This document shows, piece by piece, positions 25,336 to 34,200 of a stretch of 64,000 bases of DNA; the first letter of the stretch is position 1, and every line of letters begins with the position of its first letter. The notes under the pieces were generated by a model. That model saw only the letters and a program-made list of their open reading frames with translations, had not been told where the DNA came from and ran no database searches. The stretch is from positions 124,001 to 188,000 of the forward strand of contig NZ_FOXK01000004.1 in assembly GCF_900115695.1 (NCBI RefSeq). The letters run 5' to 3'. The position numbers and the translations under genes are program-made. The DNA is from Ectopseudomonas toyotomiensis. Lineage in GTDB: Bacteria; Pseudomonadota; Gammaproteobacteria; Pseudomonadales; Pseudomonadaceae.

Positions 25336-27159
25336 ATGTCTGCCCCATTCGATCCGAGTGCCTTCCTGGCGACCTGCAGTGGTCGCCCCGGCGTCTATCG
25401 CATGTTCGATAGCGAGGCTCGCCTGCTGTATGTCGGCAAGGCGAAGAACCTCAAGAAGCGTCTCTCCAGTTACTTTCGCAAGACCGGTCAGGCACCCAAG
25501 ACGGCCGCGCTGGTCGCACGTATCGCGCAGATCGAAACCACCATCACCGCCAACGAGACCGAGGCACTGCTGCTCGAGCAGACCTTGATCAAGGAATGGC
25601 GGCCGCCTTACAACATCCTGCTGCGCGACGACAAATCCTACCCTTACGTGTTTCTCTCCGACGGCGACTTTCCACGGCTCGGCATTCACCGGGGGGCGAA
25701 GAAAGCCAAGGGGCGCTATTTCGGCCCTTATCCCAGTGCATTGGCGATTCGCGAGAGCCTGAGCCTGCTGCAGAAGACCTTTCTGGTTCGCCAGTGCGAG
25801 GACAGTTACTACAAGAACCGCACGCGACCTTGCCTGCAATACCAGATCAAACGCTGCAAAGGTCCCTGCGTCGGCTTGGTCAGTCCTGAGGAGTACGCCG
25901 AGGACGTGCGCCACTCGGTGATGTTTCTCGATGGCCGCAGCAATGCACTGAGCGAGGAGCTCTCGGCCAGCATGGAAAAGGCCTCGATGGCCCTGGAGTT
26001 CGAGCGCGCCGCTGAGCTGCGTGATCAGATCTCCATGCTGCGCCGCGTGCAGGACCAGCAAAGCATGGAAGGTGGTACCGGCGACGTCGACGTGGTCGCG
26101 GTAATGCTCACCCCCGGTGGCGCCTGCGTGCACCTGATCAGCGTGCGTGGCGGGCGCGTGCTGGGTAGCAAGAATTTCTTCCCGCAGGTGGCGATCGAAG
26201 AGGAGGGTGGCGACGTGCTGATGGCCTTCCTTGCTCAGTACTACCTGGGTAATGCCGAGCGCGACCTGCCCAGCGAGCTGATCGTCAACGTGCAGCATGA
26301 AGACTTCGCCACGCTGATCGAGGCCATCGAGTCGCTACGCGGCCGTAGTCTCAGCATCAGTTTGCGCGTGCGTGGCACGCGAGCCCGTTGGCAGCAGCTC
26401 GCAGTGACCAACGCCGAACAGGCGCTGGCAGCGCGTCTGGCCAACCGGCAGCATCTGGCCGAGCGTTTCGAGGCGCTGGCTACCGTGCTGGAAATGGACG
26501 AGCCGCCGCAGCGCATGGAATGCTTCGATATCAGCCATTCCAGCGGTGAGGCGACGGTCGCCTCCTGCGTGGTATTCGGTCCCGAAGGCCCGCTGAAATC
26601 CGATTACCGTCGCTTCAATATCGAGGGCGTGACCGCCGGCGACGACTACGCCGCGATGCACCAGGCGTTGACTCGTCGCTTCAGCAAGATCAAGGATGGT
26701 GAAGGCAAGTTGCCCGATGTGCTGCTGGTGGACGGCGGCAAGGGGCAGTTGGCCATGGCGCGCGAGGTGCTACAGGAACTGGCCGTGCCGGATCTGATTC
26801 TGCTTGGTGTGGCCAAGGGCACAACGCGCAAACCTGGCCTCGAAGTGCTTTACCTGAACGACGCCGAGCATGAGTTCACCTTGCCCGGCAATTCCCCAGC
26901 GCTGCATCTGATCCAGCAGATCCGTGATGAATCGCACCGTTTTGCGATTACTGGGCATCGTGCTCGCCGCGGTAAGACGCGGCGCACCTCGACCCTGGAA
27001 GAAGTAGCAGGGATCGGCCCGAAGCGGCGGCGCGAGCTACTCAATCACTTTGGTGGCCTGCAGGAATTGTCCCGTGCCAGTGCCGAAGAAATTGCCAAAG
27101 CGCCCGGAATCAGTAAAAAGCTCGCCGAGTTGATTTATGACACTCTGCACAGCGAGTAG
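25336..27159 (+). CDS. uvrC: Excinuclease ABC subunit C
   Basis: A 607-residue nuclease that makes both incisions in nucleotide excision repair. Order: GIY-YIG domain ([21 protein letters not shown], residues 12-35), Cys-rich segment ([15 protein letters not shown]), UVR domain for UvrB binding (about residues 215-240), RNase-H-like C-terminal nuclease ([17 protein letters not shown]), and tandem helix-hairpin-helix ([24 protein letters not shown]). Starts 2 nt after the gacA stop. Confidence 0.97.
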   Translation: MSAPFDPSAFLATCSGRPGVYRMFDSEARLLYVGKAKNLKKRLSSYFRKTGQAPKTAALVARIAQIETTITANETEALLLEQTLIKEWRPPYNILLRDDKSYPYVFLSDGDFPRLGIHRGAKKAKGRYFGPYPSALAIRESLSLLQKTFLVRQCEDSYYKNRTRPCLQYQIKRCKGPCVGLVSPEEYAEDVRHSVMFLDGRSNALSEELSASMEKASMALEFERAAELRDQISMLRRVQDQQSMEGGTGDVDVVAVMLTPGGACVHLISVRGGRVLGSKNFFPQVAIEEEGGDVLMAFLAQYYLGNAERDLPSELIVNVQHEDFATLIEAIESLRGRSLSISLRVRGTRARWQQLAVTNAEQALAARLANRQHLAERFEALATVLEMDEPPQRMECFDISHSSGEATVASCVVFGPEGPLKSDYRRFNIEGVTAGDDYAAMHQALTRRFSKIKDGEGKLPDVLLVDGGKGQLAMAREVLQELAVPDLILLGVAKGTTRKPGLEVLYLNDAEHEFTLPGNSPALHLIQQIRDESHRFAITGHRARRGKTRRTSTLEEVAGIGPKRRRELLNHFGGLQELSRASAEEIAKAPGISKKLAELIYDTLHSE

Positions 27160-27192
27160 AATGCCCGCTCACCTCGCAGCCTAGTTGTGCCG

Positions 27193-27753
27193 ATGAATAT
27201 CCCCAACTTGCTTACCGTGCTCCGGGTCGCGCTGATCCCGGTCTTTATCCTGTTGTTCTATTTACCGTTCTCCTGGAGCTATTGGGCTGCCAGCGGCGTC
27301 TTCGCGATTGCCGCCGTGACCGATTGGCTCGATGGCTACCTGGCCCGCCGCTGGGAGCAGGGCACGCCTTTCGGCGCCTTCCTCGACCCGGTCGCAGACA
27401 AGTTGATGGTGGCTGTGGCGTTGGTGCTGCTGGCGGCCGAACACTCCAATCTCTGGCTGACCCTGGCTGCCGCGACCATCATCGGGCGCGAGATAGTCGT
27501 CTCAGCGTTGCGTGAATGGATGGCCGAGCTCGGTGCTCGGGCGCATGTCGCGGTGTCCAACCTTGGCAAGTGGAAAACCGCAGCGCAGATGCTGGCGCTG
27601 GTCATCCTGCTGGGTAATCCACCGGTGTTCACCTTCTGGGTCGTGCTCGGATATATCTTGCTGGTGGTCGCAGCCGTGCTCACATTGTGGTCGATGCTGC
27701 AGTACCTGTTGGCCGCCTGGCCGCACCTCAGCACCACCTCGGAAAAGAAATAA
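27193..27753 (+). CDS. pgsA: CDP-diacylglycerol--glycerol-3-phosphate 3-phosphatidyltransferase
   Basis: A 186-residue membrane enzyme making phosphatidylglycerol phosphate. The CDP-alcohol phosphotransferase motif D-x2-DG-x2-AR-x8-G-x3-D-x3-D is complete: [10 protein letters not shown], then [14 protein letters not shown]. Four to six membrane helices. ATG 27193 ([12 protein letters not shown]) is the usual N-terminus; GTG 27187 is a possible start 2 codons upstream. Confidence 0.96.
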   Translation: MNIPNLLTVLRVALIPVFILLFYLPFSWSYWAASGVFAIAAVTDWLDGYLARRWEQGTPFGAFLDPVADKLMVAVALVLLAAEHSNLWLTLAAATIIGREIVVSALREWMAELGARAHVAVSNLGKWKTAAQMLALVILLGNPPVFTFWVVLGYILLVVAAVLTLWSMLQYLLAAWPHLSTTSEKK

Positions 27754-27772
27754 GTATTTTTGAATCAAAGGG

Positions 27773-27800
27773 TTGACGGCGCGATTCGATTCTATAGAAT
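27773..27800 (+). promoter_or_regulatory. Sigma-70 promoter of the tRNA-Gly-Cys cluster
   Basis: TTGACG (27773-27778), a 16-nt spacer and TAGAAT (27795-27800). A GC-rich discriminator GGCGCCCG follows, as in stringently controlled stable-RNA promoters. It is 20 nt upstream of tRNA-Gly. Confidence 0.75.
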
Positions 27801-27820
27801 GGCGCCCGTCGACAAGACAA

Positions 27821-27896
<76 letters not shown>

Positions 27897-27934
27897 GTTT
27901 TACACGAGTCGCCAAGGCGGCTCGTTTGCTTCAT

Positions 27935-28008
27935 GGCTGAGTTGCAGAGTGGTTATGCACCGGATTGCAAATCCGTGAACGCCGGTTCGATTCCGACCTC
28001 AGCCTCCA
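27935..28008 (+). tRNA. tRNA-Cys(GCA)
   Basis: A 74-nt tRNA with encoded CCA. The acceptor GGCTGAG pairs with CTCAGCC, the anticodon loop GATTGCAAATC gives GCA, and the T-loop is GTTCGATTC. Confidence 0.97.
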
Positions 28009-28013
28009 ATTCG

Positions 28014-28050
28014 AAAAGCCTCGTAGATCACTGATCTACGAGGCTTTTTT
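28014..28050 (+). terminator. Rho-independent terminator after tRNA-Cys
   Basis: AAAAGCCTCGTAGATCA and TGATCTACGAGGCTTTT form a long perfect stem followed by TTTTTT. It separates the Gly-Cys transcript from tRNA-Leu. Confidence 0.9.
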
Positions 28051-28087
28051 CATTATCCCGGGCAGGCGTTGCGTGCCTTGCGGGTAA

Positions 28088-28118
28088 GCGAAGGGCTGTA
28101 TATAGTCCAGCCCTTCGC
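28088..28118 (+). repeat. Hairpin upstream of tRNA-Leu
   Basis: GCGAAGGGCTG (28088-28098) and CAGCCCTTCGC (28108-28118) pair perfectly over 11 bp with a 9-nt AT-rich loop (TATATAGTC). The loop resembles a -10 element, so this may overlap the tRNA-Leu promoter rather than be a terminator. Confidence 0.45.
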
Positions 28119-28129
28119 ACAGCGCTACC

Positions 28130-28216
28130 GCCCGAATGGCGAAATCGGTAGACGCAGGAGACTTAAAATCTCTCGCTCGCAAGGGCGTGCCGGTTCGAGT
28201 CCGGCTTCGGGCACCA
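28130..28216 (+). tRNA. tRNA-Leu(UAA), site of island insertion
   Basis: An 87-nt type II tRNA with encoded CCA. The acceptor GCCCGAA pairs with TTCGGGC, the anticodon loop CTTAAAA gives UAA, and the T-arm is CCGGTTCGAGTCCGG. Its 3' end is the left edge (attL) of the mobile island that follows, since an integrase starts 163 nt downstream. Confidence 0.96.
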
Positions 28217-28259
28217 TTGACATGATTTCAGATGTTCCCTATTGAACCTGAAACCCACT

Positions 28260-28287
28260 AAAACCGGCACTCTAAGCCGGTTTTTTT
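28260..28287 (+). terminator. Rho-independent terminator after tRNA-Leu
   Basis: AAAACCGGC and GCCGGTTTT form a stem with a 7-nt loop, followed by TTT. It lies just inside the island and could insulate its genes from tRNA transcription. Confidence 0.85.
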
Positions 28288-28327
28288 GTGCCCGTATGTT
28301 TTCAAATGATTCTGTACAACCCCTAAT

Positions 28328-28351
28328 TTTAGGGATACGTTTAGGGATACG
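28328..28351 (+). repeat. Left tandem 12-bp repeat, putative integrase arm sites
   Basis: TTTAGGGATACG occurs twice head to tail (28328-28339, 28340-28351). The same tandem pair recurs at 40698-40721, and an inverted partial copy overlaps the integrase start. The position beside tRNA-Leu and int suggests arm-type binding sites for the integrase; the role is inferred. Confidence 0.75.
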
Positions 28352-28369
28352 GATGGTTCGACGGAAAAA

Positions 28370-28379
28370 CGTATCCCTA
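28370..28379 (-). promoter_or_regulatory. Inverted copy of arm repeat at the integrase start
   Basis: CGTATCCCTA is the reverse complement of TAGGGATACG. Its last base is the A of the integrase ATG, so protein binding here would block translation or transcription start, suggesting autoregulation. Confidence 0.5.
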
Positions 28380-29689
28380 TGGCTCGCACTGTAACGCCGC
28401 TCACAGACCCTAAATGTGAGGCCGCAAAGGCCCGCGACAAGGAATACAAGCTATTCGACGGGCAGGGCCTCTATCTGCTGGTCAAGCCGACGGGGGTTAA
28501 GTCCTGGCGGTTCAAGTACACCAAGCCGGACGGGCGGGCCGGGTTGACTGCTTTCGGGAACTATCCAGCTTTGACGCTGAAAGGGGCGCGCACCCGTCGT
28601 GCCGAGGCGCTGGCATTGCTCGCCGAGGGCATCGACCCGGTAGAGGCTGCCAGGCTGGCTAAAGTCGAAGAAGCAGCGAAGAGCACCAACACTTTCGAGG
28701 CGGCGGCTAGGGCCTGGCATAAGGCCGGGGCGGCGAAGTGGTCGGCCGGGCATGCGGCCACTGTACTTAGTCGCATCGAATCGCACCTATTGCCTGAACT
28801 TGGCGCGCGCCCACTGGCTGACCTGAAGAGTATCCCGCTGCTGATGAAGCCGCTGAAAGCTGCCGAAGCCGCCGGCAAGCTGGAGCTGGCCGGCCGCCTA
28901 CGTCAGTACATCGACGGCATCATGAGGCTGGCAGTGCAGCACGGCCAAATCGACTACAACCCCGCTCGCGACCTATCGGGGGCCACGGCCACCAGAAAGG
29001 CCGTGCATCGTCCCGCGCTGGCACTTGAGCGCCTGCCTGAGCTGCTAGGGCGAATTGAAGCCGACCAAGGACGGGCCTTGACTAGCCTTGCTGTGCGTTT
29101 GGCTTTGGTGGTGTTCATTCGCTCCAGTGAGCTACGGTTTGCCCGCTGGCCCGAGGTGGACTTTAAACGCGCACTCTGGACGATACCGGGCGAGCGCGAA
29201 GCTATCGAAGGGGTGAAGTTCTCGCAGCGCGGCGCAAAAATGAGAACGCCCCATCTGGTGCCGTTGTCGCGGCAAGCCCTGGGGCTGCTTGGCCAAATCC
29301 ACGTCCTATCCGGCAGTTATGAACTGGTGTTCCCCGGTGACCACTACCACTACAAGCCGATGAGCGAAAACACCATCAATAAGGCGTTACGACGCATGGG
29401 CTACGACACCAAGACGGAGCTTTGTGGTCACGGTTTCCGGGCCATGGCATGCAGTGCCCTAGTCGAGTCGGGCCTTTGGTCGCGGGACGCGGTAGAGCGC
29501 CAGATGAGCCACCAAGAACGCAACGGTGTACGAGCCGCTTACATTCACAAGGCCGAACATTTAGAAGAACGCCGGCTGATGGTGCAGTGGTGGGCCGATT
29601 ACCTCGACGCAAATCGTGAGCAGCATGTGACACCGTATGACTTCGCGAACCGGGGCGGGACGAACGTGGTGGCAATCAAGCGGGCCTGA
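28379..29689 (+). CDS. int: P4-type tyrosine integrase with DUF4102 N-terminus
   Basis: A 436-residue site-specific recombinase of the family that uses tRNA 3' ends. The N-terminal arm-binding DUF4102 part includes KLFDGQGLYLLVKPTGVKSWRFKY. Catalytic residues are visible: R248 (FIRSSELRFARW), H351 and R354 (HGFRAM), H378 (QMSHQERN) and the nucleophile Y388 (RAAYIHKAEHLEERR). All are intact, so the enzyme may be active. It adjoins tRNA-Leu and is read away from it, as is usual for such islands. Confidence 0.95.
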   Translation: MARTVTPLTDPKCEAAKARDKEYKLFDGQGLYLLVKPTGVKSWRFKYTKPDGRAGLTAFGNYPALTLKGARTRRAEALALLAEGIDPVEAARLAKVEEAAKSTNTFEAAARAWHKAGAAKWSAGHAATVLSRIESHLLPELGARPLADLKSIPLLMKPLKAAEAAGKLELAGRLRQYIDGIMRLAVQHGQIDYNPARDLSGATATRKAVHRPALALERLPELLGRIEADQGRALTSLAVRLALVVFIRSSELRFARWPEVDFKRALWTIPGEREAIEGVKFSQRGAKMRTPHLVPLSRQALGLLGQIHVLSGSYELVFPGDHYHYKPMSENTINKALRRMGYDTKTELCGHGFRAMACSALVESGLWSRDAVERQMSHQERNGVRAAYIHKAEHLEERRLMVQWWADYLDANREQHVTPYDFANRGGTNVVAIKRA

Positions 29690-29722
29690 TTTCAAACGCA
29701 GGCAAAAAACAGGGGTGGTGCT

Positions 29723-30550
29723 GTGGGAAGTCATAACAGAGCTGTAGATGGCTATATCGAAGAAAATGAGGCCATCGAAGTACTCACAAAGCTGACTGGC
29801 CGGGAAATCACTGTTCAAGACATGAGGAAATGTGCAAGCCAGGGCATCGTTCCCGCCTATGCGCAGTTCATGCCTATGAACAAGGACTTGTACAACGGGA
29901 GGTCCTTTTACCTCGTTTGGGGCGAAGCCATCAAAGCAGCCAACCTGACAAGCGTAGACTCAGGATGCGAGGAAGATTTTTGGAAAGTCTTGCCGTTTCC
30001 CCTGCCAGCAGACGGCCTACTGAAAGCCACTGACGGGATACCTTATAGGGTCTTGGTATCTCGTAACGACGGCCTATTGGAAGCGGTATCCGAACAGCAC
30101 TACATCAGAGTGTATGCCGACCAAGAGGTGAGACAGGCGGCCAAAAACGTGAAGCGTTATCTGGCCCGAGGCGATGTTCGGCGCATGACCCATTCTTGCT
30201 GCCAGACATGGGAAATGGACCGCGACCATGACCAAGACTTAACGACTGTCCGGTTTGCGAGTCCCTTCACTGCCAGCGAAAGCGCAGTATGCGTAAAAGC
30301 AAAAACACCCGATCTAGATGAAAAACTAGACCCCCGTGAACGCAGGAGTCTGTATCTGATGATTGCAGCCTTGGCCCAAAAAGCAGGCTATCCATTGGAG
30401 AACCCTAGCAAGGCGGAAGCTCAGCTGAAGAAGGACTTAGACGCCATGGGCATCTTCAAGATGAACGGAAAAGGAACTGCACAAGGTCACTTTGAAGCCG
30501 CTGCACTAGTCGCCGAGCAAGCAAGACAGGACTCCGAAGGCTCTTGGTAG
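29723..30550 (+). CDS. Hypothetical island protein
   Basis: A 275-residue soluble protein that I do not recognise. It starts with GTG at 29723; a GGGGTGG stretch just upstream could serve as ribosome site. Visible features are an acidic N-terminal helix (YIEENEAIEVLTKLTG) and a C-terminal helical part (KAEAQLKKDLDAMGIFKMNGKG, then HFEAAALVAEQA). The codon use is less GC-rich than the core genome. It lies between int and the AlpA-like regulator, a typical variable cargo position of P4-like islands. Confidence 0.7.
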   Translation: MGSHNRAVDGYIEENEAIEVLTKLTGREITVQDMRKCASQGIVPAYAQFMPMNKDLYNGRSFYLVWGEAIKAANLTSVDSGCEEDFWKVLPFPLPADGLLKATDGIPYRVLVSRNDGLLEAVSEQHYIRVYADQEVRQAAKNVKRYLARGDVRRMTHSCCQTWEMDRDHDQDLTTVRFASPFTASESAVCVKAKTPDLDEKLDPRERRSLYLMIAALAQKAGYPLENPSKAEAQLKKDLDAMGIFKMNGKGTAQGHFEAAALVAEQARQDSEGSW

Positions 30551-30638
30551 CGGACTAATTTTTCCTATTAGGACACGCGCTAAAGCAAGCGATGTTGAAT
30601 CTGCTCCGTACCCACCACACGGACACGGAAGCGGATAA

Positions 30639-30893
30639 ATGCACCCGAATACTCCCCCCTCAAGCAAAGGGCTGATCCGTCAGCCCGCCCTCTGCCAATG
30701 GCTGGACGTGACCCGTTCCGGCCTCGCCAAGCTCAAGGCGAAAGACCCGACCTTTCCCAAACCCATCAAGGATGGTGACGCCCGCCAGGCTGCCGCCTAT
30801 TACGTCGTGGCCGAGGTGGACACCTGGCTGCAAGCCAAGATTGCCGCGCGGGACAAGGCCCAGGCCGACAGCTCCGAGGGTGCGAAACAATGA
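30639..30893 (+). CDS. AlpA-like excisionase/transcriptional regulator
   Basis: An 84-residue protein with a MerR/AlpA-like helix-turn-helix: GLIRQPALCQWLDVTRSGLAKLKAKDPTFPKPIK, followed by AAYYVVAEVDTWLQAKI. This is the pattern of Phage_AlpA family regulators, which in P4-like islands control integrase or act as excisionase (Vis). It overlaps the next gene by 4 nt (ATGA), starting the operon 30639-36160. Confidence 0.8.
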   Translation: MHPNTPPSSKGLIRQPALCQWLDVTRSGLAKLKAKDPTFPKPIKDGDARQAAAYYVVAEVDTWLQAKIAARDKAQADSSEGAKQ

Positions 30894-31246
30894 GCGCCCC
30901 AAACTACTGGCGGGAACTGCTTGCCACTCCGACGGCATCTGCCGTCGACAAACTGTCCGAACATGCCGAGCGCCTGGAGCGGTTGGCCTGTATTGCCGAG
31001 TGCCAGGGCGAGCGTTTGAACTCTGGCATTGCCGCCATTGGCGAACTGTTGGACGGCGCAACGGGTGCCGGCCATGTCGATGATGGGGTGGCCGTTGCCA
31101 TTTGCTCGATGCTGGCCGCACTGGCGGGGCTGTCGGCAGAGCTGGCGACCGTCACCCGTAACGCGCACGTCACCTTGGCCGGCATACGCACCACCGCGCA
31201 TCGCAGCCCGACAACTCCCTACCTGTCACCCGTAAGTCAGGACTAA
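30890..31246 (+). CDS. Hypothetical island protein, helical
   Basis: A 118-residue protein of unknown family. It is almost entirely helical (VDKLSEHAERLERLACIAEC, then AICSMLAALAGLSAELATV). It is coupled to the AlpA-like gene by an ATGA overlap and lies 3 nt before the primase gene, so it is probably a replication accessory or regulator of the island. Function not assigned. Confidence 0.65.
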   Translation: MSAPNYWRELLATPTASAVDKLSEHAERLERLACIAECQGERLNSGIAAIGELLDGATGAGHVDDGVAVAICSMLAALAGLSAELATVTRNAHVTLAGIRTTAHRSPTTPYLSPVSQD

Positions 31247-31249
31247 CCC

Positions 31250-32317
31250 ATGAGCTATTTTCAACAGCGCCGCGAGGCGTTGCCGGGATCGGCTCGCCTG
31301 AAGAAAACCCGGATCGTAGAAGACATTCGCGCGGTGGCCGTTGTCGCGTTGCAGCACGCTGCCGCATTGGTGCCGGAGCTGCTGCCGGAAGGCACCCGCA
31401 AGGGCAGCGAATGGGTTGCCCGCAACCCCACGCGAGCCGACCGGCAGGCCGGGAGCTTTTCGGTTTCCCTGGTGGACGGACGCTGGCATGACTTCGCCTG
31501 TGGCGACGGCGGCGGCGATTTGGTGTCGCTGGCCGCCTACCTGTGGGACGTGAATCAGGCAGACGCCGCGTGCGACCTGGCCCGCCGGCTGGGGCTGCGC
31601 CTCGACGCGCTGGAGGGGCGCCAGGACACTGGCGATAGTCACGACGACGGCCAACGTCGGCGGTTGGCGGCGGTAAGGCTGGAGGCAGAGCAGCGCACCG
31701 CCCGCGAAGCCGAGCGGAAACACCACAAACAAAAGGCCGCCGCCGACTTCGCCCGCCGACTGTGGCAGGCCAGCGCCGCCGCCAACCCGGCGCACGACTA
31801 TCTGGCGGCGAAGCGGTTGCACGCCCACGCCCTGCGCGAGCATCGCGGCGAGCTGCTTGTGCCTTTGCTCAACACTGCCGGCGAGCTGGTGAACCTGCAA
31901 CGCATCGGCGCCGACGGCGGTAAGCGCTTTCTGTTTGGCGGCCAGGTGCTGGGCGTCTTCCACCTGCTGGGCCAAGTCGAGCCGGGGCGGCGCCTGTTCG
32001 TCTGCGAGGGCTGGGCGACCGGCGCCACGCTGTTCGAATACTACGAAGGCGCCGACACCGTGGCCTGCGCCATGAATGCCGGCAACCTGCGCCCGGTGGC
32101 CCAAGCCCTGCGCGCCAAGTACGGCAGCCTGATTGAGCTGGTAATCGCCGGCGATGACGACCGCCTGAGCGACGGCAACCCCGGCCGCACGGCCGCCGAT
32201 GCTGCCGCCCTGGCCACAGGCGCTATGGTGGTGTTCCCAGAGTGGCCGGCGGGTGCGCCTCTGGAGCTGTCCGACTTCAACGACCTGCATTGCTGGGACG
32301 CTGCCCATGACCGATAG
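31250..32317 (+). CDS. TOPRIM-domain primase-like protein
   Basis: A 355-residue protein combining a primase-like N-terminal part (GRWHDFACGDGGGDLVSLAAY, resembling the fold around a CHC2 zinc site) with a C-terminal TOPRIM domain. The TOPRIM acidic residues are visible: E in LFVCEGWATGATLFE and DDD in LVIAGDDDRLSDGNPG. It probably primes replication of the excised island. It overlaps the next gene, a DUF927-like helicase, by 11 nt; this pair takes the place of the P4 alpha primase-helicase. Confidence 0.85.
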   Translation: MSYFQQRREALPGSARLKKTRIVEDIRAVAVVALQHAAALVPELLPEGTRKGSEWVARNPTRADRQAGSFSVSLVDGRWHDFACGDGGGDLVSLAAYLWDVNQADAACDLARRLGLRLDALEGRQDTGDSHDDGQRRRLAAVRLEAEQRTAREAERKHHKQKAAADFARRLWQASAAANPAHDYLAAKRLHAHALREHRGELLVPLLNTAGELVNLQRIGADGGKRFLFGGQVLGVFHLLGQVEPGRRLFVCEGWATGATLFEYYEGADTVACAMNAGNLRPVAQALRAKYGSLIELVIAGDDDRLSDGNPGRTAADAAALATGAMVVFPEWPAGAPLELSDFNDLHCWDAAHDR

Positions 32318-34198
32318 GCCAAACCAGCCGGAGCCGAGCGAGGCATTCGGGGCGGCGGGCCAGGGGGAGGCGACGCCCAGCGGCAAGCGGCAGAGCAAAC
32401 CAAGCAGCAAGCCGGCGCTCAAGAAGCGCAAGGCGAAGATCAAACAGCCCACGGTCACACCGGCCCGGCCGAGCTGGGCCACCTATGCCAGTTGGGTACA
32501 GACGCGGCAAGGCCACGTCCTGGCCCCCGGCCTTTACTTCCACGGCATCCGCGACGATGCGGAAACCGACACGCTGGTTTGTTCGCCGCTGGAGGTGCTG
32601 GCTATTACCTGTGATGAGCGCGGGGAGAACTTCGGCCGACTGCTGCACCTGCTACCCAAAGGGGCCAGCGTCTGGAAGCAGTGGGCGGCACCGATGGAGA
32701 TGCTGGCCGGCGACGGTGCCGAGCTGCGCGCGGTGCTGCTCAACATGGGCGCGACCATCCCGCACAAGCAGCGGCAAGCGCTGATGGACTACCTGATGAG
32801 CAGCAGCCCGGAACGCCAAGCCATGGCGGCGACGCGCACCGGCTGGTACGGGCCGACGCTGTTCGTCATGCCGCGCCGGGTAATCGGCGGTGGTGACGTG
32901 GTGTTTCAGTCGACCGAGGCCGGCGGTCATGAATACGACACGGCCGGCGACCTGGCCGGCTGGCAAACCGAGGTGGCCGCCCGTTGCCTGGGTAATCCGG
33001 TGTTGATTCTTGCCGTCTGCGCGGCCCTGGCCGGGCCGTTGCTGACCCTGCTCGACGCCGACGGCGGCGGCTTCCACCTGCTGGGCGACAGCTCCAGCGG
33101 CAAGAGCATTGCGCTGGCCGTGGCCGCAAGCCGCGCGACTTCCTGCGCACATGGAACGCCACCAGCACGGGACTGGAGGGCGTGGCCACGCTGCGCAATG
33201 ACACCCTGTTGGTGCTCGACGAAATCGGCGAAGCCAAGCCCCAGGACGTGGGCGGCATCATCTACGCCCTGGGCAATGGCACCGGCCGTCAACGCGGCAA
33301 GGTGTCGGGGCTACCGCGCCAGGTGCAGAAATGGCGGGTCATGGTGCTGTCCAGCGGCGAGCTGACCATGAGCAAGCACATGGAAAGCGCTGGTATGCGC
33401 AGCAAGGCCGGCCAAGAGCTGCGCCTATTGGACGTGCCCACCTATCGCCGCTATGGCGCCTATGACGACTTGCACGGCCTGGGCCTGCCCCATGACAACG
33501 CCAGCGAGGATGGCCGCAAAGGTGCCGGCCGGGCGTTCGCCGACACCCTCAAGCGCGCGACGGCACAACACTACGGCCACCTTGGGCCGGCCTTTGTCGA
33601 GCTGCTGGTGGCACGCGAGCAGACGGCCGAAGCCGCCGCCGAGCTGGAAGCCTTGTTCGCCGACATGCGCCAAGGCTTCCCCATCGGCACCGGGCAGGAT
33701 GCCCGCGCGGCGGCGCGGTTCGCCATCGCCGCCCTGGCTGGCGAGCTGGCCATAAAAGGCGAGTTGCTGCCGTGGGCGCAAGGCACCGCCATCGCCGCGA
33801 TGCGGGAACTGTTCGGCGCCTGGGCTGAGTTCCGTGGCCGTGGCCAGTCCGAAGACGCGAAGATCATCCGGGCGGTGTCGACCTTCATCGACCGCCACGC
33901 GGCACGCTTCGCCAACATCGACGGCACGGACGGCGCCGCTGTGCATGACCGCGCCGGCTGGTATCGCGCCCACGGCGACGGCCGCCTCTACCTGTTCACC
34001 GCGCAAGCGCTGGCGGACGCCGCCCAGGGCTTCGATACGCGTCGCGTGCTGGCCTGCCTCGACAATGCCGGCGCCATCGCCGAGCGCGACAACGACCGCG
34101 ACGGCCGCCTGAGCAAGCGCGTGCGGGTCAAGGGTGAAGGCATCGTGCGGGTCTACGTGGTCAATCCCGCCGCCTTGCTGGCCGCCCTGGAGGAATAG
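32307..34198 (+). pseudogene. DUF927-type helicase/ATPase gene broken by a frameshift
   Basis: Two adjacent frames together make one DUF927-domain protein of about 630 residues. The first (32307 to about 33128) starts MTDRPNQPEPSEAF and includes Walker A GDSSSGKSIALAVAAS. The frame then becomes nonsense until a stop at 33365. The second frame resumes at about 33129 with PRDFLRTWNATSTGLEG and continues with Walker B NDTLLVLDEIGEA to a stop at 34198. Relatives as I recall them have a few more residues (V-W-G) between the halves, so a deletion of about 13 bp between short CAAGC-type repeats is a likely cause. A sequencing error is possible. If real, island replication may be impaired. Confidence 0.8.
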
Positions 34199-34200
34199 CC

